A stretch of DNA of 57,602 nucleotides from positions 1 through 57,602 of the forward strand of contig CALVBB010000013.1 of assembly GCA_944325705.1 (NCBI GenBank), written 5' to 3'. Shown one piece after another: positions 51,272 to 57,602 of the stretch (positions are counted from its first letter, which is position 1; every line of letters starts with the position of its first letter). The DNA is from Candidatus Gastranaerophilales bacterium. Lineage in GTDB: Bacteria > Cyanobacteriota > Vampirovibrionia > Gastranaerophilales > Gastranaerophilaceae. Made by a program: the position numbers and the translations under genes. The notes under the pieces were generated by a model. It was given only the letters and a program-made list of their open reading frames with translations, was not told the origin of the DNA and did not search any database.

Positions 51272-52906
51272 TTAATTGTTAAGTTTTGTGAATTTAATTG
51301 CAGACCAGTCTCCTTTGCTTTCAAACCTTGTTACAGTGAGTGTTTTGAGTAAATCTTTTCCAACCTGTTCTTTTATATGTGAAAAAACTAAAAATAAAAG
51401 CGGTGTTTTTTTATATAATCTGTCATCAGAGGCTATGAGTTTTACCTGTTCAGGCTCGTAAAAGGCAACGCTGTTGAGCATCAGAACAATTACGCTGTTG
51501 TTTGGCTTAAGGTTTTTAAGGATTTCTGTTTCAAGTTTTTTCTGTAGATAGCTGTTAACTGATGTCTGAAATGTTGGTCTGTAGACTTCTTTTCCGGTTT
51601 TGACAGCTTTTTCGTAAGTCATATTCTGTGAAAGATATTCAGGGAAATTTCCTTTATCAATAGAAATTACGTTTAAACCGGTAAAATCTATATATTTTTC
51701 AAACCGGTCTTTTTGATAGTATTCAAGTAAAATAAAGTCGCCTTTTTGCGGGGCTGCATTTTTGATTAAGTCCGCGGCAATTTTATGACCCTGCGCCCGC
51801 CGTATTTTAGGGGCCGATACCGGGCTTAAGATAAGGTATGTTATATGAATTAAGCAGAATAGAACGACCAGTCCGTTTCTGAAAATTTTATTTTTAATAA
51901 GGCATGCTCCTGACGCTGCAAGGAGTATAAGCCCCGGATAGATTTCTATTGAATATTTTGTAATGAACACAAGTTTTCCGCAGAGCGCAGCAAGTGTTAG
52001 GATAATGATTACTCCGGCTGCACTGCTGAATAATAAGATATTGTCTTTGTTGCCTTTGAGCGAAAAAATTATCCAGACTGATGCAATCAATGCAGGAATA
52101 ATTGCAAACATAATAAAGCCGGCATTTAAGTTATAGAAAAAGTTTTCAGGTGCGCTCACAAGGTTCGTGAGTACAGGTGAAAAGTAGTCAGTAATCAGAA
52201 AACCAAGATTTGAAAAACTAAAGCTTGACCACCACTGGGAAAATGAGGTCGTTGTAAATATTTTTAAGACCAGAGGTGCTGCCGCAAGTACACTAACCGC
52301 CCCGCAGCACCAGATTGCAATAATTGTCTTTCTGTAATTTTTAAACAGTTTAATACTCAGATACACAAGGTTAAAAAATACATAAACAAAACCGATTGTA
52401 TGGGTGAATATTACAAGCAGGTTGGCTATAATCAGGCAAATAAGGTTTGTCAGGTTTGTTTTTTTTACAAGTCTTATCGTAAACAACAGCGAAAGTGCCG
52501 AAAACAAAAACAGCAGCGAGTAAAATCTAACCTCCTGCGAATAGTAAATTAAAAAAGAACTTATTGCTGTAAACAACGCTGCAATAAGTCCTGTTTTTCT
52601 GTCTTTTTCTAGTCCTGTAAAATACATTGCTATGATTGATAACGTTCCGCAAAGTACCGAGGTTAACCTCAATAATAAATCACTCTGCCCGAACATTGCC
52701 ATAAAACTTTTAAGGTAAAGGTAATATACAGGCATGTGGCATTGTGACTTAATTCCCGCCCAGAAACCGTCAAGCATTGGTCTTGAGGCTATCATCCATG
52801 AAATGTATTCATCATTCCATAACCCGTCAGGCTTATTAATATAAAGAACCCTTAAAATCAGACCGAGAAGCGTTATTACAAATATCCCCAAAGCATGTTT
52901 CTCCAT
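51272..52906 (-). CDS. GT39/ArnT-like membrane glycosyltransferase
   Basis: A 544 aa polytopic protein with about eleven hydrophobic helices. The N-terminal LRVLYINKPDGLWNDEYISW carries the acidic loop-1 motif of the PMT/ArnT (GT-C) superfamily, and SSFLIYYSQEVRFYSLL its second signature. Such enzymes transfer sugars from polyprenyl phosphate to lipids or proteins on the outer face of the inner membrane. The divergent neighbour (52958) is a DPM1-like GT2 enzyme, which could make the lipid-linked sugar donor, so the two plausibly work together. Confidence 0.85.
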   Translation of the reverse strand: MEKHALGIFVITLLGLILRVLYINKPDGLWNDEYISWMIASRPMLDGFWAGIKSQCHMPVYYLYLKSFMAMFGQSDLLLRLTSVLCGTLSIIAMYFTGLEKDRKTGLIAALFTAISSFLIYYSQEVRFYSLLFLFSALSLLFTIRLVKKTNLTNLICLIIANLLVIFTHTIGFVYVFFNLVYLSIKLFKNYRKTIIAIWCCGAVSVLAAAPLVLKIFTTTSFSQWWSSFSFSNLGFLITDYFSPVLTNLVSAPENFFYNLNAGFIMFAIIPALIASVWIIFSLKGNKDNILLFSSAAGVIIILTLAALCGKLVFITKYSIEIYPGLILLAASGACLIKNKIFRNGLVVLFCLIHITYLILSPVSAPKIRRAQGHKIAADLIKNAAPQKGDFILLEYYQKDRFEKYIDFTGLNVISIDKGNFPEYLSQNMTYEKAVKTGKEVYRPTFQTSVNSYLQKKLETEILKNLKPNNSVIVLMLNSVAFYEPEQVKLIASDDRLYKKTPLLFLVFSHIKEQVGKDLLKTLTVTRFESKGDWSAIKFTKLNN

Positions 52907-52957
52907 TTGTAATTCTTACATTTTAATTATATAATAAAAAAAATAAGAGGGAAGCTT

Positions 52958-53917
52958 ATGAAACTAGTTATACAGATTCCATGCTTTAATGAGGAGGATG
53001 CCTTGCCTGTTACGCTCGCGGCACTTCCGGTGCATATTGAGGGAATTGATGAAATTGAAATTCTTGTTATAGATGACGGCTCTACTGATGGAACTGTCGA
53101 AGCCGCAAGAAAAGCCGGTGTGAAGCATATGGTATCCTTAGGTGCAAATAAAGGATTGGCAAAAGCTTTCACTGCCGGTATCAGTAAAGCTCTTGATATG
53201 GGCGCTGATATAATAGTTAACACAGATGCTGATAACCAGTACCGGGCTGAATATATTGAATGTCTTATAAAGCCTATACTTGAGAATAAAGCGGATATTG
53301 TAATAGGAACCCGTCCTGTGGATAAAATAGAACACTTTTCTCCGTTGAAAAAATTCTTACAGAAACTCGGGTCTGCTGTTATGAGATTTGTAAGCTCTTC
53401 AAATGTTCAGGATGCTCCGAGCGGTTTCAGGGCATTTTCAAAGAATGCAGCACTGCAGCTTAATGTTTTTGATAAATACACATATACTCTTGAAACGATT
53501 ATGCAGGCGCGTGCAAAGGGGCTGGTAATAGATTGCGTGGAAGTAGAGGTTAATCCTGAAATGCGCAAATCAAGGCTTTTCAGAAGTATGTTTCAATATA
53601 TAAGACGTTCAATATTCACAATGCTCAGGATGTTTATAATTTACAGACCGTTCAGATTTTTTATTGTATTCGGACTATTATTCTTTCTGGCAGGTTTGAT
53701 TTTAGGGATAAGGTATTTATATTATTATTATACCGGTGATGGTATCGGGCATATTCAATCATTAATCCTTGCTGCTGTATTGTTAATTTTTGGGGTGCAG
53801 ATTTCTCTGATTGCTGTGCTTTCCGAACTCCTGTCCATTAACAGGAAACTCTTGGAGGACGTACAATTCCGTGTAAAACTGGAAGGGTTGAAAAAAAACA
53901 CTGACGGTATAAAATAG
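52958..53917 (+). CDS. GT2 glycosyltransferase, dolichol-phosphate-mannose-synthase-like
   Basis: A 319 aa enzyme: GT-A domain with IPCFNEEDALP, VIDDGSTDGT, GANKGLAKAF, the NTDADNQY DxD site and GTRPVD, then two C-terminal transmembrane helices (FFIVFGLLFFLAGLIL; LILAAVLLIFGVQISLI). Layout and motifs match polyprenyl-phosphate glycosyl transferases (DPM1/GtrB-like). AGAGGGAAG precedes the ATG. Divergent from the GT39-like gene across 51 bp. Confidence 0.92.
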   Translation: MKLVIQIPCFNEEDALPVTLAALPVHIEGIDEIEILVIDDGSTDGTVEAARKAGVKHMVSLGANKGLAKAFTAGISKALDMGADIIVNTDADNQYRAEYIECLIKPILENKADIVIGTRPVDKIEHFSPLKKFLQKLGSAVMRFVSSSNVQDAPSGFRAFSKNAALQLNVFDKYTYTLETIMQARAKGLVIDCVEVEVNPEMRKSRLFRSMFQYIRRSIFTMLRMFIIYRPFRFFIVFGLLFFLAGLILGIRYLYYYYTGDGIGHIQSLILAAVLLIFGVQISLIAVLSELLSINRKLLEDVQFRVKLEGLKKNTDGIK

Positions 53918-53949
53918 GTTTAACGAAAAATTAAATTATAAGGTGATAT

Positions 53950-56142
53950 ATGAATAAATTTGTTACAATGTCTAAAATCCGTGATTTTTTCCTGTCAGCA
54001 CAGGCTTTTAAAACTGTCGGATTTATATTTTTTACGGTTTTACTGACAACGATAATCGCATCGCAGAATTTCTTTTTTCAAAGTATTGTTGAAAACGGGA
54101 TAAGCAAGAAAGATATTATTGCGCAGAAAACTATTACTGTTGTTGATGTAAAGCGTACAGAACAGCATAAAAAAGAGGTTGCCCAGAAAGTCGAACCTAT
54201 TTTAACTTCAGCCGAGGATGATTTTATCCGTACAAACCTTGAAACTCTGGAAAATTCAATTTTACAGATTAGAAAAAAAGAGGTTGATAATACAGTAAAA
54301 AAAGAAGAATTGTCACTGCTTTTTGATATTTCTGATGCCGCGAAAAAAGAGTTTGTGATAAGTTTTCTTTTAAAATCGGATGATCATACCGTAAGAGAAG
54401 CCTTTGATAAGGCAAACCTTACTCTGACAAATATTTTAAGAGCAGGAATTACGGAAAAAGATTTTGAGCGGAACAATATTGACAGTATAATAACAAATAA
54501 TCTTATTTCAAATGTTTCAAGACGCCAGATTTCAGTTATTAATGCTCTTTTGAGCCAGATTATTGTTCCAAACCTTGTGGAAGATGAGTTTGCAACTGAA
54601 ATTGCCCGTAAAAAAGCTGAAGCAACTGTAAAACCTTATGAAATTACATTCCAGAAAGGCGATAAGATTTTATTTGAAGGCGAACCGGTTACAAGGCTTA
54701 AACGGGATGCTCTCAGACAGGCCGGATATAATGTTTATGAATTGAACTGGCAGGGACTGATTGCAATATATATTCTTGTTTTGTTAGCGTCGGTTATTTT
54801 CATGACTTATATGAAATATTTTGAAAAACAGTTTCTAGCAACACGATACATGATGCTTGCCGCAGTGCTTTCAATAATGCTTGCAGCAATTGCTGTAGTG
54901 ATACCAACGGGATTTTCGCCTTACGTTTTGCCAATACCTGCCTATGTGCTGCTGCTTGCAATATTTACGAATCCGCGGGTAGCATTTGCAGCAATGACAG
55001 TTCTTTTAACTGTTCTGACCGTCGGAGTTCAATATCCGGCGCAGTATATTGTAACGTTTACTCTTTTAAACTTTGTTGCGGCTGTTGCTGTTTCTCAGGT
55101 TAAGTATTCAAGGCGTTTTGACCTTATAAAAGCAGGTTTTGCAATATCTGCTGCCGGGCTTTTAATTGTTCTTTCAATATACGTTCTTGAAAAATGTCTG
55201 ATTGATGTTAATAATGTTCTGATTTTTAAAAACTGTACGTTTATTCTGCTTAACGGTATAGTAAGTTCAATGATAGCACTCGGAACACTGCCGTTGTTTG
55301 AAAGTTCGTTCAAAATTATTACACCTTACGGACTAGCGGAACTTGCAGACCACAACCAGCCATTATTGAAGCGTTTGCAGTTTGAGGCTCCCGGAACTTA
55401 TCACCACAGCCTTATGGTTTCCAACCTTTGTGAAGCTGCGGCGGAAGCTATCGGCGCCAATCCTATTCTTGCAAGAGTTGGCGCATTTTATCATGATATA
55501 GGAAAATTGAAGCGTCCGCTTTTCTTTGTTGAAAACCAGTCCTATTTCGGAATTGAAAACCCGCACAAAAAGTTAAATCCTAGATTAAGTAAAATGGTTA
55601 TCACAGCACACCCGAAAGACGGGGTAGAACTAGCGAAAGAATACGGGCTTCCTTCTGTAATTAATAATTTTATTTTGCAGCATCACGGTGAAGGTCTTGC
55701 AAGTTACTTCTACAATCAGGCTGTTCAGGAAGAAGGTATTGAAAATGTTAAGGAAGAACAATTCCGCTATACAGGTCCGAAACCTAATATGAAAGAAACT
55801 GCTATTCTTATGATTGCTGATGCTGTTGAATCTGCAGTTCGTTCTTTGAAAAATCCTACGTCTGAAGAAATTGAACAGATTATTAATAAGATTATTGTTG
55901 AAAGGCTTAATGACGGACAGCTTGCAGACAGTCCGTTGACGCTTCATGATATTAAGGTTATTGCGGCAACATTCAGCCGAATCCTGCGCGGTATGCAGCA
56001 TAACAGGATTAAGTATCAGGAAAATATTGTTGCTGAATTAAATAAAAACAAAATAAATCTGCCGGCAAAGATGCTTGATGAAGATCTTGAAAATAAGATT
56101 AAGCAGCTTTCCGACAATAATGAGGAAAAGCATGACACCTAA
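53950..56142 (+). CDS. pgpH: 7TM-HD c-di-AMP phosphodiesterase PgpH
   Basis: A 730 aa protein: one transmembrane helix near 22-42, an extracellular 7TMR-HDED domain (to about 265), seven transmembrane helices (about 270-450) and a cytosolic HD domain with GTYHHSLMVSNL, FYHDIGKLKRP and LQHHGEGLASYF. Proteins with this architecture hydrolyse c-di-AMP to pApA. It overlaps ybeY by 11 bp. The order pgpH-ybeY-dgkA is the conserved Firmicutes-type order. Confidence 0.96.
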   Translation: MNKFVTMSKIRDFFLSAQAFKTVGFIFFTVLLTTIIASQNFFFQSIVENGISKKDIIAQKTITVVDVKRTEQHKKEVAQKVEPILTSAEDDFIRTNLETLENSILQIRKKEVDNTVKKEELSLLFDISDAAKKEFVISFLLKSDDHTVREAFDKANLTLTNILRAGITEKDFERNNIDSIITNNLISNVSRRQISVINALLSQIIVPNLVEDEFATEIARKKAEATVKPYEITFQKGDKILFEGEPVTRLKRDALRQAGYNVYELNWQGLIAIYILVLLASVIFMTYMKYFEKQFLATRYMMLAAVLSIMLAAIAVVIPTGFSPYVLPIPAYVLLLAIFTNPRVAFAAMTVLLTVLTVGVQYPAQYIVTFTLLNFVAAVAVSQVKYSRRFDLIKAGFAISAAGLLIVLSIYVLEKCLIDVNNVLIFKNCTFILLNGIVSSMIALGTLPLFESSFKIITPYGLAELADHNQPLLKRLQFEAPGTYHHSLMVSNLCEAAAEAIGANPILARVGAFYHDIGKLKRPLFFVENQSYFGIENPHKKLNPRLSKMVITAHPKDGVELAKEYGLPSVINNFILQHHGEGLASYFYNQAVQEEGIENVKEEQFRYTGPKPNMKETAILMIADAVESAVRSLKNPTSEEIEQIINKIIVERLNDGQLADSPLTLHDIKVIAATFSRILRGMQHNRIKYQENIVAELNKNKINLPAKMLDEDLENKIKQLSDNNEEKHDT

Positions 56143-56647
56143 ATCCGTAAAGCTAAATATATTTAGTGAAAATATTTTTGAGAAGCTGGAAGTTAATGAA
56201 AAAAAGTTTATACAAATAGCAAAAAAGATTTTTAAATTTTACCTGACACTTCCTGAAATTTCCGAAAAATCCTGTCTTGCAGGTCTTGATTATAATACGG
56301 TATCGTTTGACTTTGTGTATTGCGACAGCGAAAAGACGCATGAAATTAACAGGGAATACCGGGATAAGGATTATCCTGCGGACATTATAACTTTTGCAAT
56401 ATTTGCGGACGCACAGCCGGAGGAAAGATTTATTTTTGACGGTGAAGTTAATCTCGGGGAAGTAATAATTGCGCTGGACAAGGTTCAGGAAGAAGCTGAA
56501 AAAAAGGATGTTACGTTTGATTATGAACTTTCATTTCTCATAAGCCATGGTATTTTGCATCTGCTTGGATTTGACCATCAGACAGAGGCAGATTATAATT
56601 TTGTTATAAGCGTGCAGAATAAGGCTTTGAGGAGTATCGTAGTATGA
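56132..56647 (+). CDS. ybeY: Endoribonuclease YbeY (16S rRNA maturation)
   Basis: A 171 aa zinc metalloprotein: ADIITFAIFAD, GEVNLGEVIIALDKV and the HGILHLLGFDHQT metal site (HxxxHxxxxxH). Involved in rRNA 3' end processing and ribosome quality control. I chose ATG at 56132, preceded by GAGGAAAAG, over an upstream in-frame ATG inside pgpH. The end overlaps dgkA by 4 bp (ATGA-type). Confidence 0.96.
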   Translation: MTPKSVKLNIFSENIFEKLEVNEKKFIQIAKKIFKFYLTLPEISEKSCLAGLDYNTVSFDFVYCDSEKTHEINREYRDKDYPADIITFAIFADAQPEERFIFDGEVNLGEVIIALDKVQEEAEKKDVTFDYELSFLISHGILHLLGFDHQTEADYNFVISVQNKALRSIVV

Positions 56648-57024
56648 GCAAGTTTAAATCGCAGGGTTTCAGGAATACTTTTAAGAATGCCAGAAAGGGA
56701 ATGCGTCTTGTCTTAAAGAGCGAACGGAATGTTCGTATTCATCTTGTAATGGCTGCATTTGTTCTTATGTTTGGCTTTTTACTTAATTTTAGTATTACAA
56801 AACTTTGTATTCTCCTAATTGCAATAGGAATGGTTGTATCGGCGGAGATGATTAATTCTGCGCTGGAATACTCCCTTGATGCTGTTTTTCATAACAGGTA
56901 TTCAAGACTTGTGGGGATGGCAAAGGATATTTCTGCCGGTGCTGTAATGTTTGTGACAATTATTGCTGTTGTTATAGGGCTTTTGATTTTTATTCCTCCG
57001 ATTTTCGGGCTGCTGTTTGGCTAG
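56644..57024 (+). CDS. dgkA: Undecaprenol/diacylglycerol kinase DgkA family
   Basis: A 126 aa membrane kinase with three helices. SERNVRIHLVMAAFV and the catalytic EMINSALEYSLDAVF are diagnostic. The Gram-positive-type enzyme phosphorylates undecaprenol; the E. coli type uses diacylglycerol. Last gene of the pgpH-ybeY-dgkA operon; hairpins follow. Confidence 0.94.
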   Translation: MSKFKSQGFRNTFKNARKGMRLVLKSERNVRIHLVMAAFVLMFGFLLNFSITKLCILLIAIGMVVSAEMINSALEYSLDAVFHNRYSRLVGMAKDISAGAVMFVTIIAVVIGLLIFIPPIFGLLFG

Positions 57025-57068
57025 ATGCACTTGAAAATTGTTGAAAAATAGATTATATTAAAAAAGGC

Positions 57069-57096
57069 TTCACGGACACGGTTCCGCTAACGTGAA
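57069..57096. repeat. Short hairpin after dgkA
   Basis: TTCACG (57069-57074) pairs with CGTGAA (57091-57096) around a 16-nt loop containing CACGGTTCCGCT, faintly like the loops of the two larger hairpins to the right. It begins 44 bp after the dgkA stop. It has no clean T-run, so it is a weak terminator candidate. Confidence 0.5.
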
Positions 57097-57126
57097 AGAT
57101 ATTCTAGAACATTTCAAATAAAATAA

Positions 57127-57182
57127 AAAACTTTTGTCGGGCACGCTCCCGCGCTGCTTCCGGTATCGCCACAAAAAGTTTT
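57127..57182. repeat. Hairpin with conserved 33-nt GC-rich loop, copy 1
   Basis: Arms AAAACTTTTGT (57127-57137) and ACAAAAAGTTTT (57171-57182) pair with one bulge. The loop, 57138-57170, is 33 nt and GC-rich (CACGCTCCCGCGCTGC within it). It matches the loop of copy 2 at 26 of 33 positions, although the stems are unrelated. Confidence 0.8.
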
Positions 57183-57192
57183 ATATTACAAC

Positions 57193-57221
57193 TTGAAAAG
57201 AAGCGGAAGATTTGATATAAT
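57193..57221 (+). promoter_or_regulatory. Promoter of the second poly-G leader gene
   Basis: TTGAAA (57193-57198), exactly 17 bp, TATAAT (57216-57221). The transcript should start near 57228, just before the 21-bp-stem hairpin, which therefore lies in the 5' UTR. Confidence 0.75.
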
Positions 57222-57232
57222 TAAAGTAAAGA

Positions 57233-57310
57233 GGACAATCTATAAATGTTTTCTCGAACACGCTGCCGCTCTGCTCCCGCTATCGTCTCGAAAACATTTA
57301 TAGATTGTCC
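57233..57310. repeat. Hairpin with conserved 33-nt GC-rich loop, copy 2 (21-bp perfect stem)
   Basis: Arms 57233-57253 (beginning GGACAATCTATAAATG) and 57290-57310 are exact complements over 21 bp. The loop segment 57255-57287 (CGAACACGCTGCCGCTCTGC at its start) is 79 percent identical to copy 1's loop. It sits between the promoter and the RBS of the poly-G gene. With the two other hairpins it fills the 328-bp gap 57025-57352. Confidence 0.88.
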
Positions 57311-57382
57311 AGAGAAAAGTAATAAAAGAAATAAATCAAAGGAGACTAAACAATGGAAAAACCAAGTATAGCAAGGATTTGC

Positions 57383-57393
57383 GGGGGGGGGGG
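57383..57393 (+). repeat. Homopolymer tract of 11 G in the second leader
   Basis: Same position in the leader (ten codons in), same length and same flanks (GCAA/GCAAG then TAGTTTAAGCTCCTTAACCG) as the tract at 40197-40207. Confidence 0.9.
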
Positions 57394-57496
57394 CAAGTAG
57401 TTTAAGCTCCTTAACCGGCACAGAGCCAGGGATACAGGCAGCCGAAGGGGGTAAAGCCTTAAGCTGGCGTGCATTTTTGCGGAAACTGATTGAAAT

Positions 57497-57583
57497 AAAA
57501 TCCCCCCTGCCCCATTTTATCAAAGGGGGTAATGGCAAAGACTTCCCTTGTAAGGGAGGCGGCGCGCAGCAGCGTAGGGTTTT
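57497..57583 (-). repeat. Dispersed repeat, second copy
   Basis: Reverse-orientation relative of 30315-30393; 57541-57583 matches 30315-30357 at 35 of 43 positions. Both end in a GGGGCAGGGGGG-type run (here read on the minus strand). It lies within the open frame of the second poly-G leader gene. Confidence 0.65.
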
Positions 57584-57602
57584 AATAAAAAATCCCCCTT
57601 TT

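Larger units (their letters stand above)
57353..57602 (+). pseudogene. Second poly-G pilin-type leader gene, frame-shifted and probably interrupted; runs off the window
   Basis: AAAGGAG, then ATG 57353: MEKPSIARIC, 11 G (57383-57393), then AAG TAG. With 10 G the frame reads on as SSLSSLTG, then IQAAEGGKALSWRAF and stays open to the window end. The leader matches the one at 40167 (ME..xIAR..GGG.(N/S)SLSSLTG). The expected FTLAEV does not follow; instead the sequence enters the dispersed repeat at 57497, so the pilin body may have been separated by a repeat insertion or lie beyond the window. Confidence 0.6.

Noticed and set aside
57221-57538. Minus-strand open frame of 105 codons near the end
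   Set aside because: It crosses the long hairpin, the poly-G tract and the dispersed repeat, antisense to a well-supported promoter and leader.

Overview
The window is a typical chromosomal stretch of an AT-rich, fermentative, Gram-negative-type bacterium. I infer the Gastranaerophilales (gut Melainabacteria/Vampirovibrionia), the non-photosynthetic sisters of Cyanobacteria. The grounds are: many 200-260 aa pilin-like proteins starting with an FTLAEVLITLGI(I/V)G(V/I)VAAMT-type helix; an IctB-like O-antigen ligase and a DUF4330 protein of types common in Cyanobacteria; a glyS without an adjacent glyQ; a heptose-kinase/LPS-type gene; and low G+C. This is recall-based inference, not a database result.

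Layout. 1-11.6 kb: a GC-rich tandem repeat, a secreted GH10-like hydrolase with a TPR lipoprotein-like neighbour, ispG, a metallophosphoesterase, an envelope operon (rfaE1-like kinase, DUF4330, IctB/WaaL-like), rel, a DUF167 gene and a serpin-like secreted protein. 11.6-27.2 kb: radA, gapA, an M16 protease, purA and an electron-transfer operon (FAD/NAD reductase, Cys-rich peptide, etfB, etfA), interspersed with three divergent pairs of a small XRE regulator and a pilin-like gene. 27.2-37.8 kb: glyS with a long leader, a repeat-rich gap, a 5'-nucleotidase-like gene, prfB with its programmed frameshift, a fourth XRE/pilin pair, a PHP phosphoesterase, rph and two secreted coiled-coil proteins. 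37.8-45.2 kb: ilvB-like gene, two more pilin-like genes (one lacking the prepilin motif, one behind an 11-G tract), an M16 protease, nanE, a ROK kinase and a UbiA-like enzyme. 45.2-57.6 kb: lysA, cdaA, YitT, an unknown two-gene operon, two glycosyltransferase-type genes, pgpH-ybeY-dgkA, then hairpins and a second poly-G leader gene running off the end.

How it fits together. Core metabolism and translation genes make up most of the window. Two themes stand out. (1) A surface-pilin system: four pilin-like genes each have a private divergent XRE-type regulator with a palindrome in the shared promoter gap. Two further loci carry a conserved leader with an 11-G tract that puts the pilin out of frame unless the tract changes length, which looks like slipped-strand on/off switching. 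(2) Families of palindromic elements whose inner sequence is conserved between copies while the flanking arms are unrelated between copies yet self-complementary within each copy. A third pattern is frequent TATAAT-like boxes exactly 6-7 nt before an ATG with no Shine-Dalgarno, suggesting leaderless mRNAs for rel, prfB, nanE and several XRE genes. c-di-AMP synthesis (cdaA) and breakdown (pgpH) both lie here.
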